Shown here: piece after piece, positions 8,043 to 16,392 of the stretch
How the letters are laid out: each line of letters opens with the position of its first letter
Position numbering within the stretch: the stretch's first letter is position 1
Source: Tannerella sp.
Lineage (GTDB): Bacteria; Bacteroidota; Bacteroidia; Bacteroidales; Tannerellaceae
Assembly (NCBI GenBank): GCA_031269635.1
Contig: JAISYY010000274.1
Location: 1-23,393, forward strand
DNA: 23,393 nucleotides
Reading direction: 5' to 3'
Translations under genes and position numbers: made by a program
The notes under the pieces: model-generated
The model's input: only the letters and a program-made list of their open reading frames with translations
Told to the model about the DNA's origin: nothing
Databases searched by the model: none

Positions 8043-8312
8043 CCTTTTTATCCAACATTTTTTTTACTTTTTCGTAATGTGCTGTTATAAAACGGTATTC
8101 ATCTTCATGAAGCGTTTGACATGGACAGTCCCGGGCGACCGTATTGCGCACGGTGCATATTTCCGCCAAACAACCCTCGGACGGCATTGAAAACGGGTAA
8201 CAGACGGCTTTCCATTGCATAGCCGAACCTCGAAGCGCAAAATTTCTTCCTCAAAGCCTGGAGCTTCACAGGCAGGGATACATGCCAATCATCCGTATGC
8301 AAAAAGATGATT
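8043..8312. other. Intergenic stretch without a recognisable gene
   Basis: This stretch separates the restriction endonuclease stop from the cassette promoter. Short open frames exist on the minus strand (8302-8105, 8220-7918) but none begins with a plausible start context or shows a family I recognise, and one runs over the promoter and into the isomerase gene. By eye the middle of it is less AT-rich than the adjoining endonuclease gene, so the composition changes close to 8312. No intrinsic terminator is evident for the restriction-modification pair. Confidence 0.5.
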
Positions 8313-9590
8313 TTATTCTTCTATTTGGCTCATTATCCAATTAATCCATCCGGTTATTGTGGATGCGCGTCTGAAATAAGTAGAATCGGAATTAATCCTG
8401 TATAAATTTGATCTTTTCATAATTTCTGCAATTTCATTTTTACCGGGCATTTCTCCGTTTCTAAAATAGTTTTTTAATGTTTCTTTAAAAGCAGTATGAG
8501 ATAAAATTATCTTTATAAATTCAATTTGCCGATCATAAAAGGGAAGAGTAAATATGCGCTTCCCTTTTTCCGTTAGAAAACAAATTGCTTGTCCCTCTTT
8601 CTGTTTGGAATCAATAAGCCCCAGATATTTTCCTGCGCTTGAATAATAATTTGCTTGTCTGTAATCGAAATCGTAATTTTGCGTTATTTCTTCTTTGGAC
8701 ATAAATCCCTTCTGCATCAAAAGTTCGCACAAGTTAATAACTCTCTCAAAACTGTCTGCTTGCGGAAAAGGTATTTCGGGTTCGTTTTGGATTTTTACTG
8801 TTTCAATGATTTGCTGTATTATTTCTATATTAACAGGTTCTTGAATGACATATTTTTTCTGATTAACCAAACGCAATGAATTGTAATGATTGATGTCGTC
8901 AAAAGCATACTCGCGTAAATGGAATACGCCATTTGTATAGGTAAGAAAAATGGGCCGGACTTTTTTTGATATTTTGTTTGTCCAAAGTTTATAGGGGAAA
9001 TAGAGTTGTCTTATAATAAAATCGTCAGCGATATAATTTTTGGCTTCTATCAGGTTTAACGAAAAATCGCCCTCAAATCCTCCGTCAATTTCGATCTGTG
9101 CATTCTCTACAGAGATTTCAGACAGTCCTTGAGCCGAATTGATATTGAAACCAAAAACGGAAGAACTCATTCGTCCGCTTACGGTCGGGAAAAGATTTTC
9201 TTCGTTGGTAAAGTCTTGAAGAATTTTGGAAACAAATGCACAGTTAATGGCGGTTGCTTCACTTGTAATATTTCGATAATCCAAACTCTCTAAAAAGGAA
9301 GGAAATTCAATTTTTGCAATTTCGACCGGATTTGTATCGAAATCACAGAAAGTTTCAAAAGGTCCGATTAAATATTTTCCTCTTGTACATGGCAAAATAG
9401 ATAAATTATTTTTAACAAACAACTTGGGTAATTGAGAACGATGATCAAATTTTGTCATCAACCTTGCTTCTCGAAATTTATTGATTTCAATAGCAGATAT
9501 TAAAAAAAAGCCTTCCGATAAAACTCGTTCAACAATATCATACTCATTGAATATTCTCTCCCAAAACAGGTCATTTTTTTGTTTACTCAT
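8313..9590 (-). CDS. Probable type II restriction endonuclease (PD-(D/E)XK fold)
   Basis: Predicted to cut DNA at the site protected by the upstream methyltransferase. The 425-residue protein has a nuclease motif in IEIDGGFEG...NLIEAKNY, giving D169 and E182-x-K184, the classical PD-(D/E)XK metal-binding triad. A basic segment around 200-215 follows. Residues of about 285-345 look like a winged-helix DNA-recognition domain (SKEEITQNYDFDYRQANYYSSAGKYL region ending in LTEKGKRIF). It overlaps the methyltransferase 3' end by 8 nt (ATGAGTAA), so the two are co-translated. Codons are strongly AT-rich compared with the flanking operons, suggesting acquisition by transfer. I cannot name a specific endonuclease family or the recognition site. 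Role is inferred from motif plus neighbour. Confidence 0.82.
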   Translation of the reverse strand: MSKQKNDLFWERIFNEYDIVERVLSEGFFLISAIEINKFREARLMTKFDHRSQLPKLFVKNNLSILPCTRGKYLIGPFETFCDFDTNPVEIAKIEFPSFLESLDYRNITSEATAINCAFVSKILQDFTNEENLFPTVSGRMSSSVFGFNINSAQGLSEISVENAQIEIDGGFEGDFSLNLIEAKNYIADDFIIRQLYFPYKLWTNKISKKVRPIFLTYTNGVFHLREYAFDDINHYNSLRLVNQKKYVIQEPVNIEIIQQIIETVKIQNEPEIPFPQADSFERVINLCELLMQKGFMSKEEITQNYDFDYRQANYYSSAGKYLGLIDSKQKEGQAICFLTEKGKRIFTLPFYDRQIEFIKIILSHTAFKETLKNYFRNGEMPGKNEIAEIMKRSNLYRINSDSTYFRRASTITGWINWIMSQIEE

Positions 9591-10425
9591 AATTTCGGAT
9601 TAACAGTTCATTGACTTCACCACGATTAGCGCCATCGGAGTTAATAGCGCGATTGGCTTTAACCGTATTGATATTATATTGTTTGTATTGATCTTTAATA
9701 AAATTAGCAGATGAATTGGATAACAAAAATTTTATTCCTTTGGCATTTAATTTATCACAAGCTTCTCTTAAACGTACCTGATCGAACATGTTCCATCCGC
9801 CTTGAACATATCCTGTAAAATTTGAGCTAATGGAAACCGGATGATAAGGCGGATCTAAATATACGAAAGAATCTTGTCCCACCTTATCCAAAACTGTTTC
9901 ATAATCTTCATTAAGCAATTCAATATCATTTGATCTCAAATACTTACCGACAGCTTTTAATACCGGTTCGTTGATAATATTCGGATTTTTATAATTTCCG
10001 AATGGCGAGTTAAATTCACCGGCATTGTTCACTCGATATAAGCCATTGAAACAGGTTTTATTCAGATAAATAATTCTGGATGCACGATCAATATCCGACA
10101 GGTTTTTGTAATCCGGAGTTCTGTCAAGATTACGAATCGCATAAAAATATGCTGAATTATTTTCATGTTTTTTCAAATCTGCTATTAAAGCACCGGGGTT
10201 GTTTTTTATTACCCTGTACACGTTAATAAGTTCGGCATTCAAGTCATTGATTATCGCTTTTTTCGGTTGCAGATGAAATAAGACGGCGCCACCGCCAACA
10301 AACGGTTCGACATATTGACAAGTTTTGATGTTTTGGGGAAAATATGCAACAATAGACGGCATAATCTGTCTTTTGCCACCTACCCACTTCAGGAACGGGG
10401 ATACGAACTTGTTACTTTTTACCAT
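9583..10425 (-). CDS. D12-class DNA adenine-N6 methyltransferase (Dam/DpnM-like)
   Basis: Transfers a methyl group from S-adenosylmethionine to adenine in a short DNA site. The 280-residue protein shows the D12 (alpha-class) motif order: FLKWVGGKR (11-19), SAM-binding VEPFVGGGAVLF (39-50), NDLN (60-63, D61), LNKTCFNGLYRVN (121-133), catalytic DPPY (191-194) and a C-terminal NRGEVNELL segment. DpnM and Dam of this class modify GATC, while other members modify different sites, so the target is open. The ATG start at 10425 gives the canonical N-terminus and lies about 22 nt after a TAnnTTTG element. It forms a restriction-modification pair with the overlapping gene downstream and shares its AT-rich composition. 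No controller (C) protein gene is present nearby. Confidence 0.95.
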   Translation of the reverse strand: MVKSNKFVSPFLKWVGGKRQIMPSIVAYFPQNIKTCQYVEPFVGGGAVLFHLQPKKAIINDLNAELINVYRVIKNNPGALIADLKKHENNSAYFYAIRNLDRTPDYKNLSDIDRASRIIYLNKTCFNGLYRVNNAGEFNSPFGNYKNPNIINEPVLKAVGKYLRSNDIELLNEDYETVLDKVGQDSFVYLDPPYHPVSISSNFTGYVQGGWNMFDQVRLREACDKLNAKGIKFLLSNSSANFIKDQYKQYNINTVKANRAINSDGANRGEVNELLIRNYE

Positions 10426-10447
10426 CTTTATCTTTAAATAATCCGTG

Positions 10448-10455
10448 CAAAGTTA
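10448..10455 (-). promoter_or_regulatory. Predicted -7 element for the restriction-modification pair
   Basis: TAACTTTG on the minus strand matches TAnnTTTG fully and sits 22 nt before the methyltransferase ATG. The -33 region has no good TTTG. The 100-bp gap to nuoN lacks an intrinsic terminator, so read-through from the nuo operon is also possible. Confidence 0.45.
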
Positions 10456-10525
10456 ATCATTTTTTTGAATATATATTGCATATTCTTTTTCTATTCATAT
10501 ACTGTCGTCCGGGCCGGATAAATTT

Positions 10526-11953
10526 TCATATCCCGAATCCAAACAGATTAATTACGTCGTAAATGCTGCTTATGATTCCGGTCAAAAGTATTCCGAGCAG
10601 ACAGATCACCAGGCTTGCGCGGGTATATATGTCGCTTTTAAAAAATGCGACGGGGGTATCATTGGGATTGATATACATGGCTTTCACAATCAGCAGGTAA
10701 TAATAGAGCGATATGACCGTGTTTACTAACGCTATAAAAACAAGGATTTTAAATCCGGCTTCAAACGCGGACATAAAGATGAAGAATTTGCTGAAAAAAC
10801 CGGCAAAGGGTGGTATCCCGGCTAATGAGAACAGGGCTACGGTCATGATTAGCGTCAGTTTCGGGTTTGTCCGGTACAGCCCGTTATAATCATGGATGGA
10901 AACCTTTCCATCCGTTTGTTGTTCGATAACCGAAATAACGCCGAAAGCGGCCATATTAGCTACCAGATAAACAAGTATATAAAACACCAGCGAAGTCATG
11001 CCCGTGGCATTTGCCCCGATAACGCCCAACATGATGTATCCGGCCTGCGAGATGCTGCTGAACGCGAAGAAGCGTTTTATATTTTTCTGGCGTATGGCGA
11101 ACAGGTTGGCGATCGTGATGGTTGCGACGGTCACAATATAGAGCAGTTCCTGTCCGACGGCGATCATGGGCGCGAATACTTTTATGAAGATAACAAGCAG
11201 AGTAAACGCAGCGGCGCCCTTCGATACGACCGACAGGTAAGCCGTCACGCTGGTGGGTGCACCTTCATACACGTCGGCCGTCCACAGGTGAAACGGAACG
11301 AGCGATATCTTGAACCCAAGCCCGGAGAAGAACAGGACGAACGCCATAATCTGCAGCGGGGAACCGGTCAGGCCGGCCGTCACGTCTGCAAAATAAAGCG
11401 TCCCCGCCGTTCCGTATATGAACGATATACCAAACATCATTAGTCCGGAAGAGAACATCGACGTCAATATATATTTAGCTCCTGCTTCGGCCGAATGATG
11501 TTTGTACTTGTCGAACGCGACGAGGCAAGCCATCGGTATGGAGGCAAGTTCCATTCCGATAACAAACAGAAGGAAATTACCGGCGCTTATCATAAAAAAC
11601 ATTCCCGACAAAGTAGATAACGTCAGTACATAAAACTCGCCGCGCTTGTGCTTGGTATCTTCCCGCCTAAGCCACGTATCGGACTGCATGATAACGATCA
11701 ACGTCCCGATCGAAAGTATGCTCTTAACGATATTCATCACCGGCAGGCCGACATACATCCCTCCGAAAGCTTCGATCGGGGTTTCCGGCGGGATAATGTT
11801 TATAATAACATGAACAAGTAACAAGATGCACGTTACGGGCTGGAAATATTTATGCAAAATTTTCCCGGCATATAAATCATATAAAAACAGGATAATCGTC
11901 ACGGCAATCAATGACAGTTCCGGACGCATACATAAAAACTGACTGTAATCCAT
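10526..11953 (-). CDS. nuoN: NADH-quinone oxidoreductase subunit N (antiporter-like)
   Basis: One of three antiporter-like proton-pumping subunits of the complex I membrane arm, in the inner membrane. The 475-residue protein is hydrophobic throughout, with roughly 13-14 transmembrane segments. Conserved pumping residues are visible: the glutamate in IGMELAS (E135), the lysine in [13 protein letters not shown] (K215) and the lysine in SVVSKGA (K245), followed by [15 protein letters not shown] near the end. It is the last gene of the nuo operon, 6 nt after nuoM, and is followed by the restriction-modification pair. Length and motifs are normal for the family. Certainty is high. Confidence 0.96.
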   Translation of the reverse strand: MDYSQFLCMRPELSLIAVTIILFLYDLYAGKILHKYFQPVTCILLLVHVIINIIPPETPIEAFGGMYVGLPVMNIVKSILSIGTLIVIMQSDTWLRREDTKHKRGEFYVLTLSTLSGMFFMISAGNFLLFVIGMELASIPMACLVAFDKYKHHSAEAGAKYILTSMFSSGLMMFGISFIYGTAGTLYFADVTAGLTGSPLQIMAFVLFFSGLGFKISLVPFHLWTADVYEGAPTSVTAYLSVVSKGAAAFTLLVIFIKVFAPMIAVGQELLYIVTVATITIANLFAIRQKNIKRFFAFSSISQAGYIMLGVIGANATGMTSLVFYILVYLVANMAAFGVISVIEQQTDGKVSIHDYNGLYRTNPKLTLIMTVALFSLAGIPPFAGFFSKFFIFMSAFEAGFKILVFIALVNTVISLYYYLLIVKAMYINPNDTPVAFFKSDIYTRASLVICLLGILLTGIISSIYDVINLFGFGI

Positions 11954-11959
11954 AATCTT

Positions 11960-13438
11960 TTAATTTAACGTGATAACAGCTCCTACGCTGTTGCTTATCA
12001 TATTGCTTATCCCCCAGGGCGCCAACCCTAATCCGGCAATGGCAACGATGAGGAATATCACGGCAAAACGCTCATCCCACGTTGCATCGGTAAGCTGTAC
12101 GGTTGCGCCGTGTCCTGCGGTCTCACCGTACAATATTTTCCCTATCAGGCGCAAAATATAGACCGCCGTAATAACGATCGAAGCCGTTGCAATGATGGTC
12201 AACGTGCGATGAAAGGGGTCATTCACCTCAAAAGAGCCGACAAATATGGTCATTTCGGCCACAAAGCCACTCAATCCGGGCAAGCCGAGATTGGCGAGGC
12301 CCGCCATTACGTAACAAACCGAAAGAAACGGCATTGTTTTCATCAGGCCGCTCATCTCGCGAATATCGCGCGTATGCGTACGTCCGTAAATCATGCCGAT
12401 AAGGGCGAAGAAAAGGGCGGTCATCAACCCGTGTGAAAGCATTTGCAGGACAGCGCCGGTGCTTGCGGTCCGCGTCATCATCAGAATAGCAAAGAGTACC
12501 AGGCTGCAATGCGAAACGGAGGAATAGGCGTTGATATATTTCAAATCCTTCTGGACGCAGGCGGAAAAGGCTCCGTAAATCACTCCGGTTGCCGTCAGCA
12601 AAAGGAAGAGCCACGCCTGTTCGGCAGCCGCTTCGGGCATCAGGCAGATGGCGATGCGGAAACAGCCGTAGCCGCCGAGTTTCATCAGTACGCCGGCATG
12701 CAGCATGGAGACAGCGGTCGGCGCGGATGCATGTCCGTCGGGACTCCAGGTGTGAAAGGGGAATAATGCGCCCAGGACGCCGAAGCCGATAAACGTCAAC
12801 GGGAAGAATACCCGTTGCATCTCCGGCGGTATACCCAGCTTCGCAATCTCTGTGAAATTCATCGTCACGGCGCCCGAACCGAAATAAATGCCGAGTATTC
12901 CCATTAATATAAACGCCGAACCGCCCATTAACATCAGCGTCAACTTCATGGCCGAATACTCTTTCCGTCCGCTGCCCCATACGCCGATAAGCAAGTACAT
13001 GGGGATCAGGGCGACTTCGTAAAACAGGAACATGGTGAATAAGTCGAGCGAGATAAAAAAGCCGAACACGCCTGTGCTCAAAAGGCAGTACCACAGGAAA
13101 AATTCTTTTGTCTGCTCCTTCATCCTCCAGGAAGCAAACACTCCGGTGAAGACAATGATGGCCGAGAGCAGCAGCATGAGCGCCGATATACCGTCTATCC
13201 CGACGGCGTAATGGATATTCAACGGCTCATACCATACGCGGCTATCGGCAAACAGCATGTCGGAAGTATCGCCCCCGGCACGCGCTCCCCGGTATAAAAA
13301 GACCAGCGACACGGCGAGCGCCAGCAAGGCCGAAGCCCCGGCGGCCATCACAATCCGTATCTGCGCAATGCTGCGTGAAACCCACAGTCCCAGCATCATC
13401 AGCACAGGAATCAGAACGAATAAGGATAAGAAATTCAT
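11960..13438 (-). CDS. nuoM: NADH-quinone oxidoreductase subunit M (antiporter-like)
   Basis: Antiporter-like proton-pumping subunit of the complex I membrane arm. The 492-residue, highly hydrophobic protein carries FYEVALIPMY with the pumping glutamate (E141), FPFHTWSPDGHASAPTAVSM (226-245), the lysine in GVLMKLGGYG (K253), and GLPGLSGFVAE (385-395) with the distal glutamate E395. The position that holds a transmembrane lysine in E. coli NuoM (K234, before the PLHGWLPDAH segment) appears to be leucine L222 here (GFGVLGALFPFH). This is an eye alignment. It lies 21 nt after nuoL and 6 nt before nuoN. The start is the ATG of MNFLSLFVLIPVL, which begins the first membrane helix. Confidence 0.96.
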   Translation of the reverse strand: MNFLSLFVLIPVLMMLGLWVSRSIAQIRIVMAAGASALLALAVSLVFLYRGARAGGDTSDMLFADSRVWYEPLNIHYAVGIDGISALMLLLSAIIVFTGVFASWRMKEQTKEFFLWYCLLSTGVFGFFISLDLFTMFLFYEVALIPMYLLIGVWGSGRKEYSAMKLTLMLMGGSAFILMGILGIYFGSGAVTMNFTEIAKLGIPPEMQRVFFPLTFIGFGVLGALFPFHTWSPDGHASAPTAVSMLHAGVLMKLGGYGCFRIAICLMPEAAAEQAWLFLLLTATGVIYGAFSACVQKDLKYINAYSSVSHCSLVLFAILMMTRTASTGAVLQMLSHGLMTALFFALIGMIYGRTHTRDIREMSGLMKTMPFLSVCYVMAGLANLGLPGLSGFVAEMTIFVGSFEVNDPFHRTLTIIATASIVITAVYILRLIGKILYGETAGHGATVQLTDATWDERFAVIFLIVAIAGLGLAPWGISNMISNSVGAVITLN

Positions 13439-13459
13439 TTCTCGTTTTATTTTATGTTT

Positions 13460-15409
13460 TTAAATCAATAACAATATAATAATAAGCGCCAAAGCGCCAC
13501 TCAGGAAAACGACCGAATATTGCTGCACCGCGCCGCTCTGCAAGCCTTTGATCCTGTTGCCTGCCGCGTGTGTAATCCGGGCAAGCAGATTCATAAAGCC
13601 ATCGACGACGTGGCGGTCAAACCAGGCGGCGGGCGTAGAAATACAGTTGAAAATAATCCTGTGCGTCACGAACTGATAAACTTCATCCACATAAAAGCGG
13701 CCGTATGCAGCGCGATACAGACCTTTCAGGCGGGCGGCCAGCCTGTCGGCCGGCGTCTGTTTTTCGCCTTTATACAGGACGATTGCAACTGCGATGGCCG
13801 CTACGGCCACGCATACGCTCGCGACGGCTACCTTCATGTCCGGATGTATGTGATACATTTCCCCGTTACCGCTCACAAAGGCGCCGAAGGGGATAAATCC
13901 TGCGACACAGGTGACGGCGGCCAGGAAAATCAGGGGAACAGTCATGCTTGCCGGCGCTTCACGGGGGAAAGCGCCGCGACTTGCGGCATGAGGCGTGGCG
14001 GCGTCAGACGCAGCGTTCGGCGTCATCGCCTGCGGAACGGCGCCGAACGTCCGGGCGGGCTTCAGGAAGACATTATAATAAAGGCGGAACATGTAAAATG
14101 CCGTTAATCCTGCGGTGAAAAGCATAACCGTTCCCATCACAGGACTGAAACCGAAACAGGCGGCGAGTATTTCATCCTTTGAAAAGAATCCGCTGAAAGG
14201 TGGTATGCCTGCAATCGCCAGGCACGCGATCAGGAACGTTATATGTGTAACCGGCATAAATCGCCACAGCCCGCCCATATCTTTCATTTCATTTGAATGT
14301 ACCGCATGTATGATCGCTCCCGCACAAAGGAACAGCAGGGCTTTGAACATCGCGTGCGTAAAAAGATGAAACATGGACGCCACATAGCCCAATCCGCCGG
14401 CATGAGGATCGCCGGAGGTGCATACACCCAATGCGACGATCATAAACCCAATTTGCGAAATGGTAGAAAAAGCCAGCACCCGTTTTATGTCGGTCTGCAC
14501 GCACGCAACGACGGCGGCAAACAAAGATGTAAACGCCCCGGCGTATCCCGCCCAGTGAAGGACTTCCGGCGCAAACCCGATAAACAGCGGGAACATCCTC
14601 GCAACCAGGTACACGCCGGCTACCACCATCGTCGCCGCATGTATCAGTGCGCTCACGGGCGTAGGGCCTTCCATCGCATCGGGAAGCCATATATGCAGCG
14701 GGAACAGGGCGCTCTTGCCGGCTCCGCCCACGAACATCAATCCCAAAGCCAGGGGAATCATACCACCGGCGGCGGCTAACACATGCAGCGGCGGCGTAAA
14801 CGAAAACGTTCCGGTATAGTATCCGTAGATGAGAATGCCGGCAAGGAAACCAAGGTCGGCAAAACGGGTAACGACGAACGCCTTTTTCGATGCGGCTACG
14901 GCCGCAGGTTTCGTATAATAGAAGCCGATCAGGAGATAACTTGAAACTCCTACAAGCTCCCAGAACAGATACATCTGGAAGATATTGGTTGCGACCACCA
15001 GTCCTATCATCGACGCGGTAAATAACGAAAGAAAAGCGTAATAGCGCTGAAATCCTTTTTCGCCTTTCATATAACCCAGCGAATAGAGGTGCACCATGAA
15101 CGAAACCGTCGAGATAACGACCAGCATCATAACGGAAATGGGGTCTAACAATACGCCCATTCCGACATGCAGCGTTTCGTTGAGCGGCAACCAGGTCATG
15201 TCGAACGGCATCAATGCCGGGAACTTGCCGTCTGCGCCACGTCCCGCGCCGAAATAATCGAATGTGGTCACATACGACAGTACCGCCACGACTGCCGGAA
15301 CAGACGTTCCCACGATGCCGGCGACCCGGGGACGGAGGCTTTTCCCTCCAAGTCCGAGCAGCAGGAAGGACAGGAACGGCAGGACTAATATTAATATTGT
15401 ATATTCCAT
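13460..15409 (-). CDS. nuoL: NADH-quinone oxidoreductase subunit L (antiporter-like, with lateral helix)
   Basis: Distal antiporter-like proton-pumping subunit of complex I, with a long C-terminal amphipathic lateral helix that spans the membrane arm. Key residues are E151 (FWELVGVSSY), K232 (GGAGKSALFPLHIWLPDAMEG), and K411 (GIPPFSGFFSKDE). The 649-residue length is typical. Residues of about 460-490, in the loop after the segment FRLYYNVFLKPA, form a low-complexity Ala/Pro-rich insertion with a loose 9-residue period (TPNAASDAA, TPHAASRGA). The C-terminal part (about 575-649) ends in a final hydrophobic helix as expected. It starts 4 nt after nuoK. Certainty is high. Confidence 0.97.
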   Translation of the reverse strand: MEYTILILVLPFLSFLLLGLGGKSLRPRVAGIVGTSVPAVVAVLSYVTTFDYFGAGRGADGKFPALMPFDMTWLPLNETLHVGMGVLLDPISVMMLVVISTVSFMVHLYSLGYMKGEKGFQRYYAFLSLFTASMIGLVVATNIFQMYLFWELVGVSSYLLIGFYYTKPAAVAASKKAFVVTRFADLGFLAGILIYGYYTGTFSFTPPLHVLAAAGGMIPLALGLMFVGGAGKSALFPLHIWLPDAMEGPTPVSALIHAATMVVAGVYLVARMFPLFIGFAPEVLHWAGYAGAFTSLFAAVVACVQTDIKRVLAFSTISQIGFMIVALGVCTSGDPHAGGLGYVASMFHLFTHAMFKALLFLCAGAIIHAVHSNEMKDMGGLWRFMPVTHITFLIACLAIAGIPPFSGFFSKDEILAACFGFSPVMGTVMLFTAGLTAFYMFRLYYNVFLKPARTFGAVPQAMTPNAASDAATPHAASRGAFPREAPASMTVPLIFLAAVTCVAGFIPFGAFVSGNGEMYHIHPDMKVAVASVCVAVAAIAVAIVLYKGEKQTPADRLAARLKGLYRAAYGRFYVDEVYQFVTHRIIFNCISTPAAWFDRHVVDGFMNLLARITHAAGNRIKGLQSGAVQQYSVVFLSGALALIIILLLI

Positions 15410-15413
15410 GATC

Positions 15414-15722
15414 CTAATGTTTCAGTTCATTCATGTTCTTCACCTGAATATCCCGTATATTCCGGTAAATATTAATAATGATGGCAATCGCCACAGCCGT
15501 CTCGGCCGCCGATATTCCGATCGCAAACAAAGCGAAGAAGAATCCTTCCAGTTGTCCGGGGAAAAGGAAACGGTTGAAGACGGCGAAATTTATATCCACC
15601 GAGTTGAGTATAAGCTCGACGGAAATCAGCATTGCCAACAGGTTGCGGCGCGTAAAAAACCCGTAAATCCCGACAAACATCAGGATGGTAGAAACGATCA
15701 GGTAATATTCCATGTGTATCAT
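15414..15722 (-). CDS. nuoK: NADH-quinone oxidoreductase subunit K
   Basis: Small three-helix membrane subunit of complex I. The 102-residue protein has the two membrane-embedded glutamates required for proton transfer in the family, E36 (MLISVELILNS) and E74 (GISAAETAVAIAI). Two starts are possible, M1 (15722) and M4 (15713, MEYYLIVSTILMF); the second begins right at the first helix. I keep the longer one. It sits 12 nt after nuoJ and 4 nt before nuoL. The segment after the third helix (NIYRNIRDIQVKNMNELKH) is a normal short tail. Confidence 0.95.
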   Translation of the reverse strand: MIHMEYYLIVSTILMFVGIYGFFTRRNLLAMLISVELILNSVDINFAVFNRFLFPGQLEGFFFALFAIGISAAETAVAIAIIINIYRNIRDIQVKNMNELKH

Positions 15723-15734
15723 ATTCGTAATATT

Positions 15735-16244
15735 TTATCTTTTCCTTGCAATTAAAATTCCTCCGACAATACATGCCAGCAGTAAAACGCTTATTACTTC
15801 AAAAGGAAGTATGTATTGATATTTCCCCGACCCCATCAGGGCATTGCCGATCGTTCGCACGGGCAATTCGCCGTGTTCAAAATGGGAAGGGACAAATTCG
15901 TTCTTCAATGTGATAAGAAGGCATATTGCCAGCCCGGCAAGCGCGGTTATCAGTCCGGCAAACTTTTTTGAACTTTTAAGTTTTTCGGTTCTGTCGTTCC
16001 GGCTCGACGTCAGCAAAATTGAAAACACATAAAGCACGGTGATTCCTCCGGCATAAATGAGCAACTGCACCGCTCCCAGAAACGAATAATTCATCTGGAA
16101 ATAAATCCCGGCCGTCCCGAAGAGGACGAACAACAAGTAAGTCGCCGAACGGAGTATGCGTCCGGTCGTAACGGCGAGTATGGCGCTGACAATCATAAAA
16201 ACCGCCAGTATCAGAAAGACAATCAAATCTAATGTAACATTCAT
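15735..16244 (-). CDS. nuoJ: NADH-quinone oxidoreductase subunit J
   Basis: Membrane subunit of complex I with five predicted helices; its third helix is mechanistically important in the family. The 169-residue protein begins MNVTLDLIVFLILAVFMIVS and contains the conserved segment GAVQLLIYAGGITVLYVFSILLT at 57-79. The last helix (VISVLLLACIVGGILIARKR) ends the protein. The gap before it, back to nuoI, is 148 nt, much wider than other gaps in this operon, and holds a 21-bp tandem repeat. Length and motifs are normal. Confidence 0.95.
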   Translation of the reverse strand: MNVTLDLIVFLILAVFMIVSAILAVTTGRILRSATYLLFVLFGTAGIYFQMNYSFLGAVQLLIYAGGITVLYVFSILLTSSRNDRTEKLKSSKKFAGLITALAGLAICLLITLKNEFVPSHFEHGELPVRTIGNALMGSGKYQYILPFEVISVLLLACIVGGILIARKR

Positions 16245-16287
16245 AATTCTTTATTTTTTTGATAAAACAAAATCAAATCGGAGGCTG

Positions 16288-16371
16288 CTCGGAGCGTCTT
16301 GTAGAATACTCCGCGTGTCTCGTAGAACGCTCAGGGCACCCCGTAGAACGCTCGGAGCGTCTCGTTGAACT
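16288..16371 (-). repeat. Four-copy 21-bp tandem repeat between nuoI and nuoJ
   Basis: Four adjacent units (16288-16308, 16309-16329, 16330-16350, 16351-16371) share the core pattern CTCGGAGCGTCTCGTAGAAC with scattered changes. A decayed fifth unit reaches back to the nuoI stop. On the minus strand the units encode a 7-residue period (STRRSE + R/Y) that is open in the nuoI frame from the stop codon to a TGA at 16275-16273. The rest of 16245-16392 is AT-rich and shows nothing else. Confidence 0.85.
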
Positions 16372-16392
16372 CGCCGGACGTCCGACGAATAT

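Noticed and set aside
7918..8220. 100-codon minus-strand frame spanning the cassette promoter
   Set aside because: It overlaps the start of the isomerase gene and the promoter, and its translation matches nothing I know.
10456..10525. Possible terminator after nuoN
   Set aside because: Only a tiny CCGG-centred palindrome is seen, without a following T-run.
12228..13094. 288-codon open frame inside nuoM on the same strand
   Set aside because: It lies wholly in another frame of a conserved gene, is Arg/His-rich as expected of shifted GC-rich codons, and shows no family motif.
16288..16371. Repeat array considered as CRISPR
   Set aside because: Units are directly adjacent with no spacers, are degenerate and have a period of 21, and no cas genes are present.
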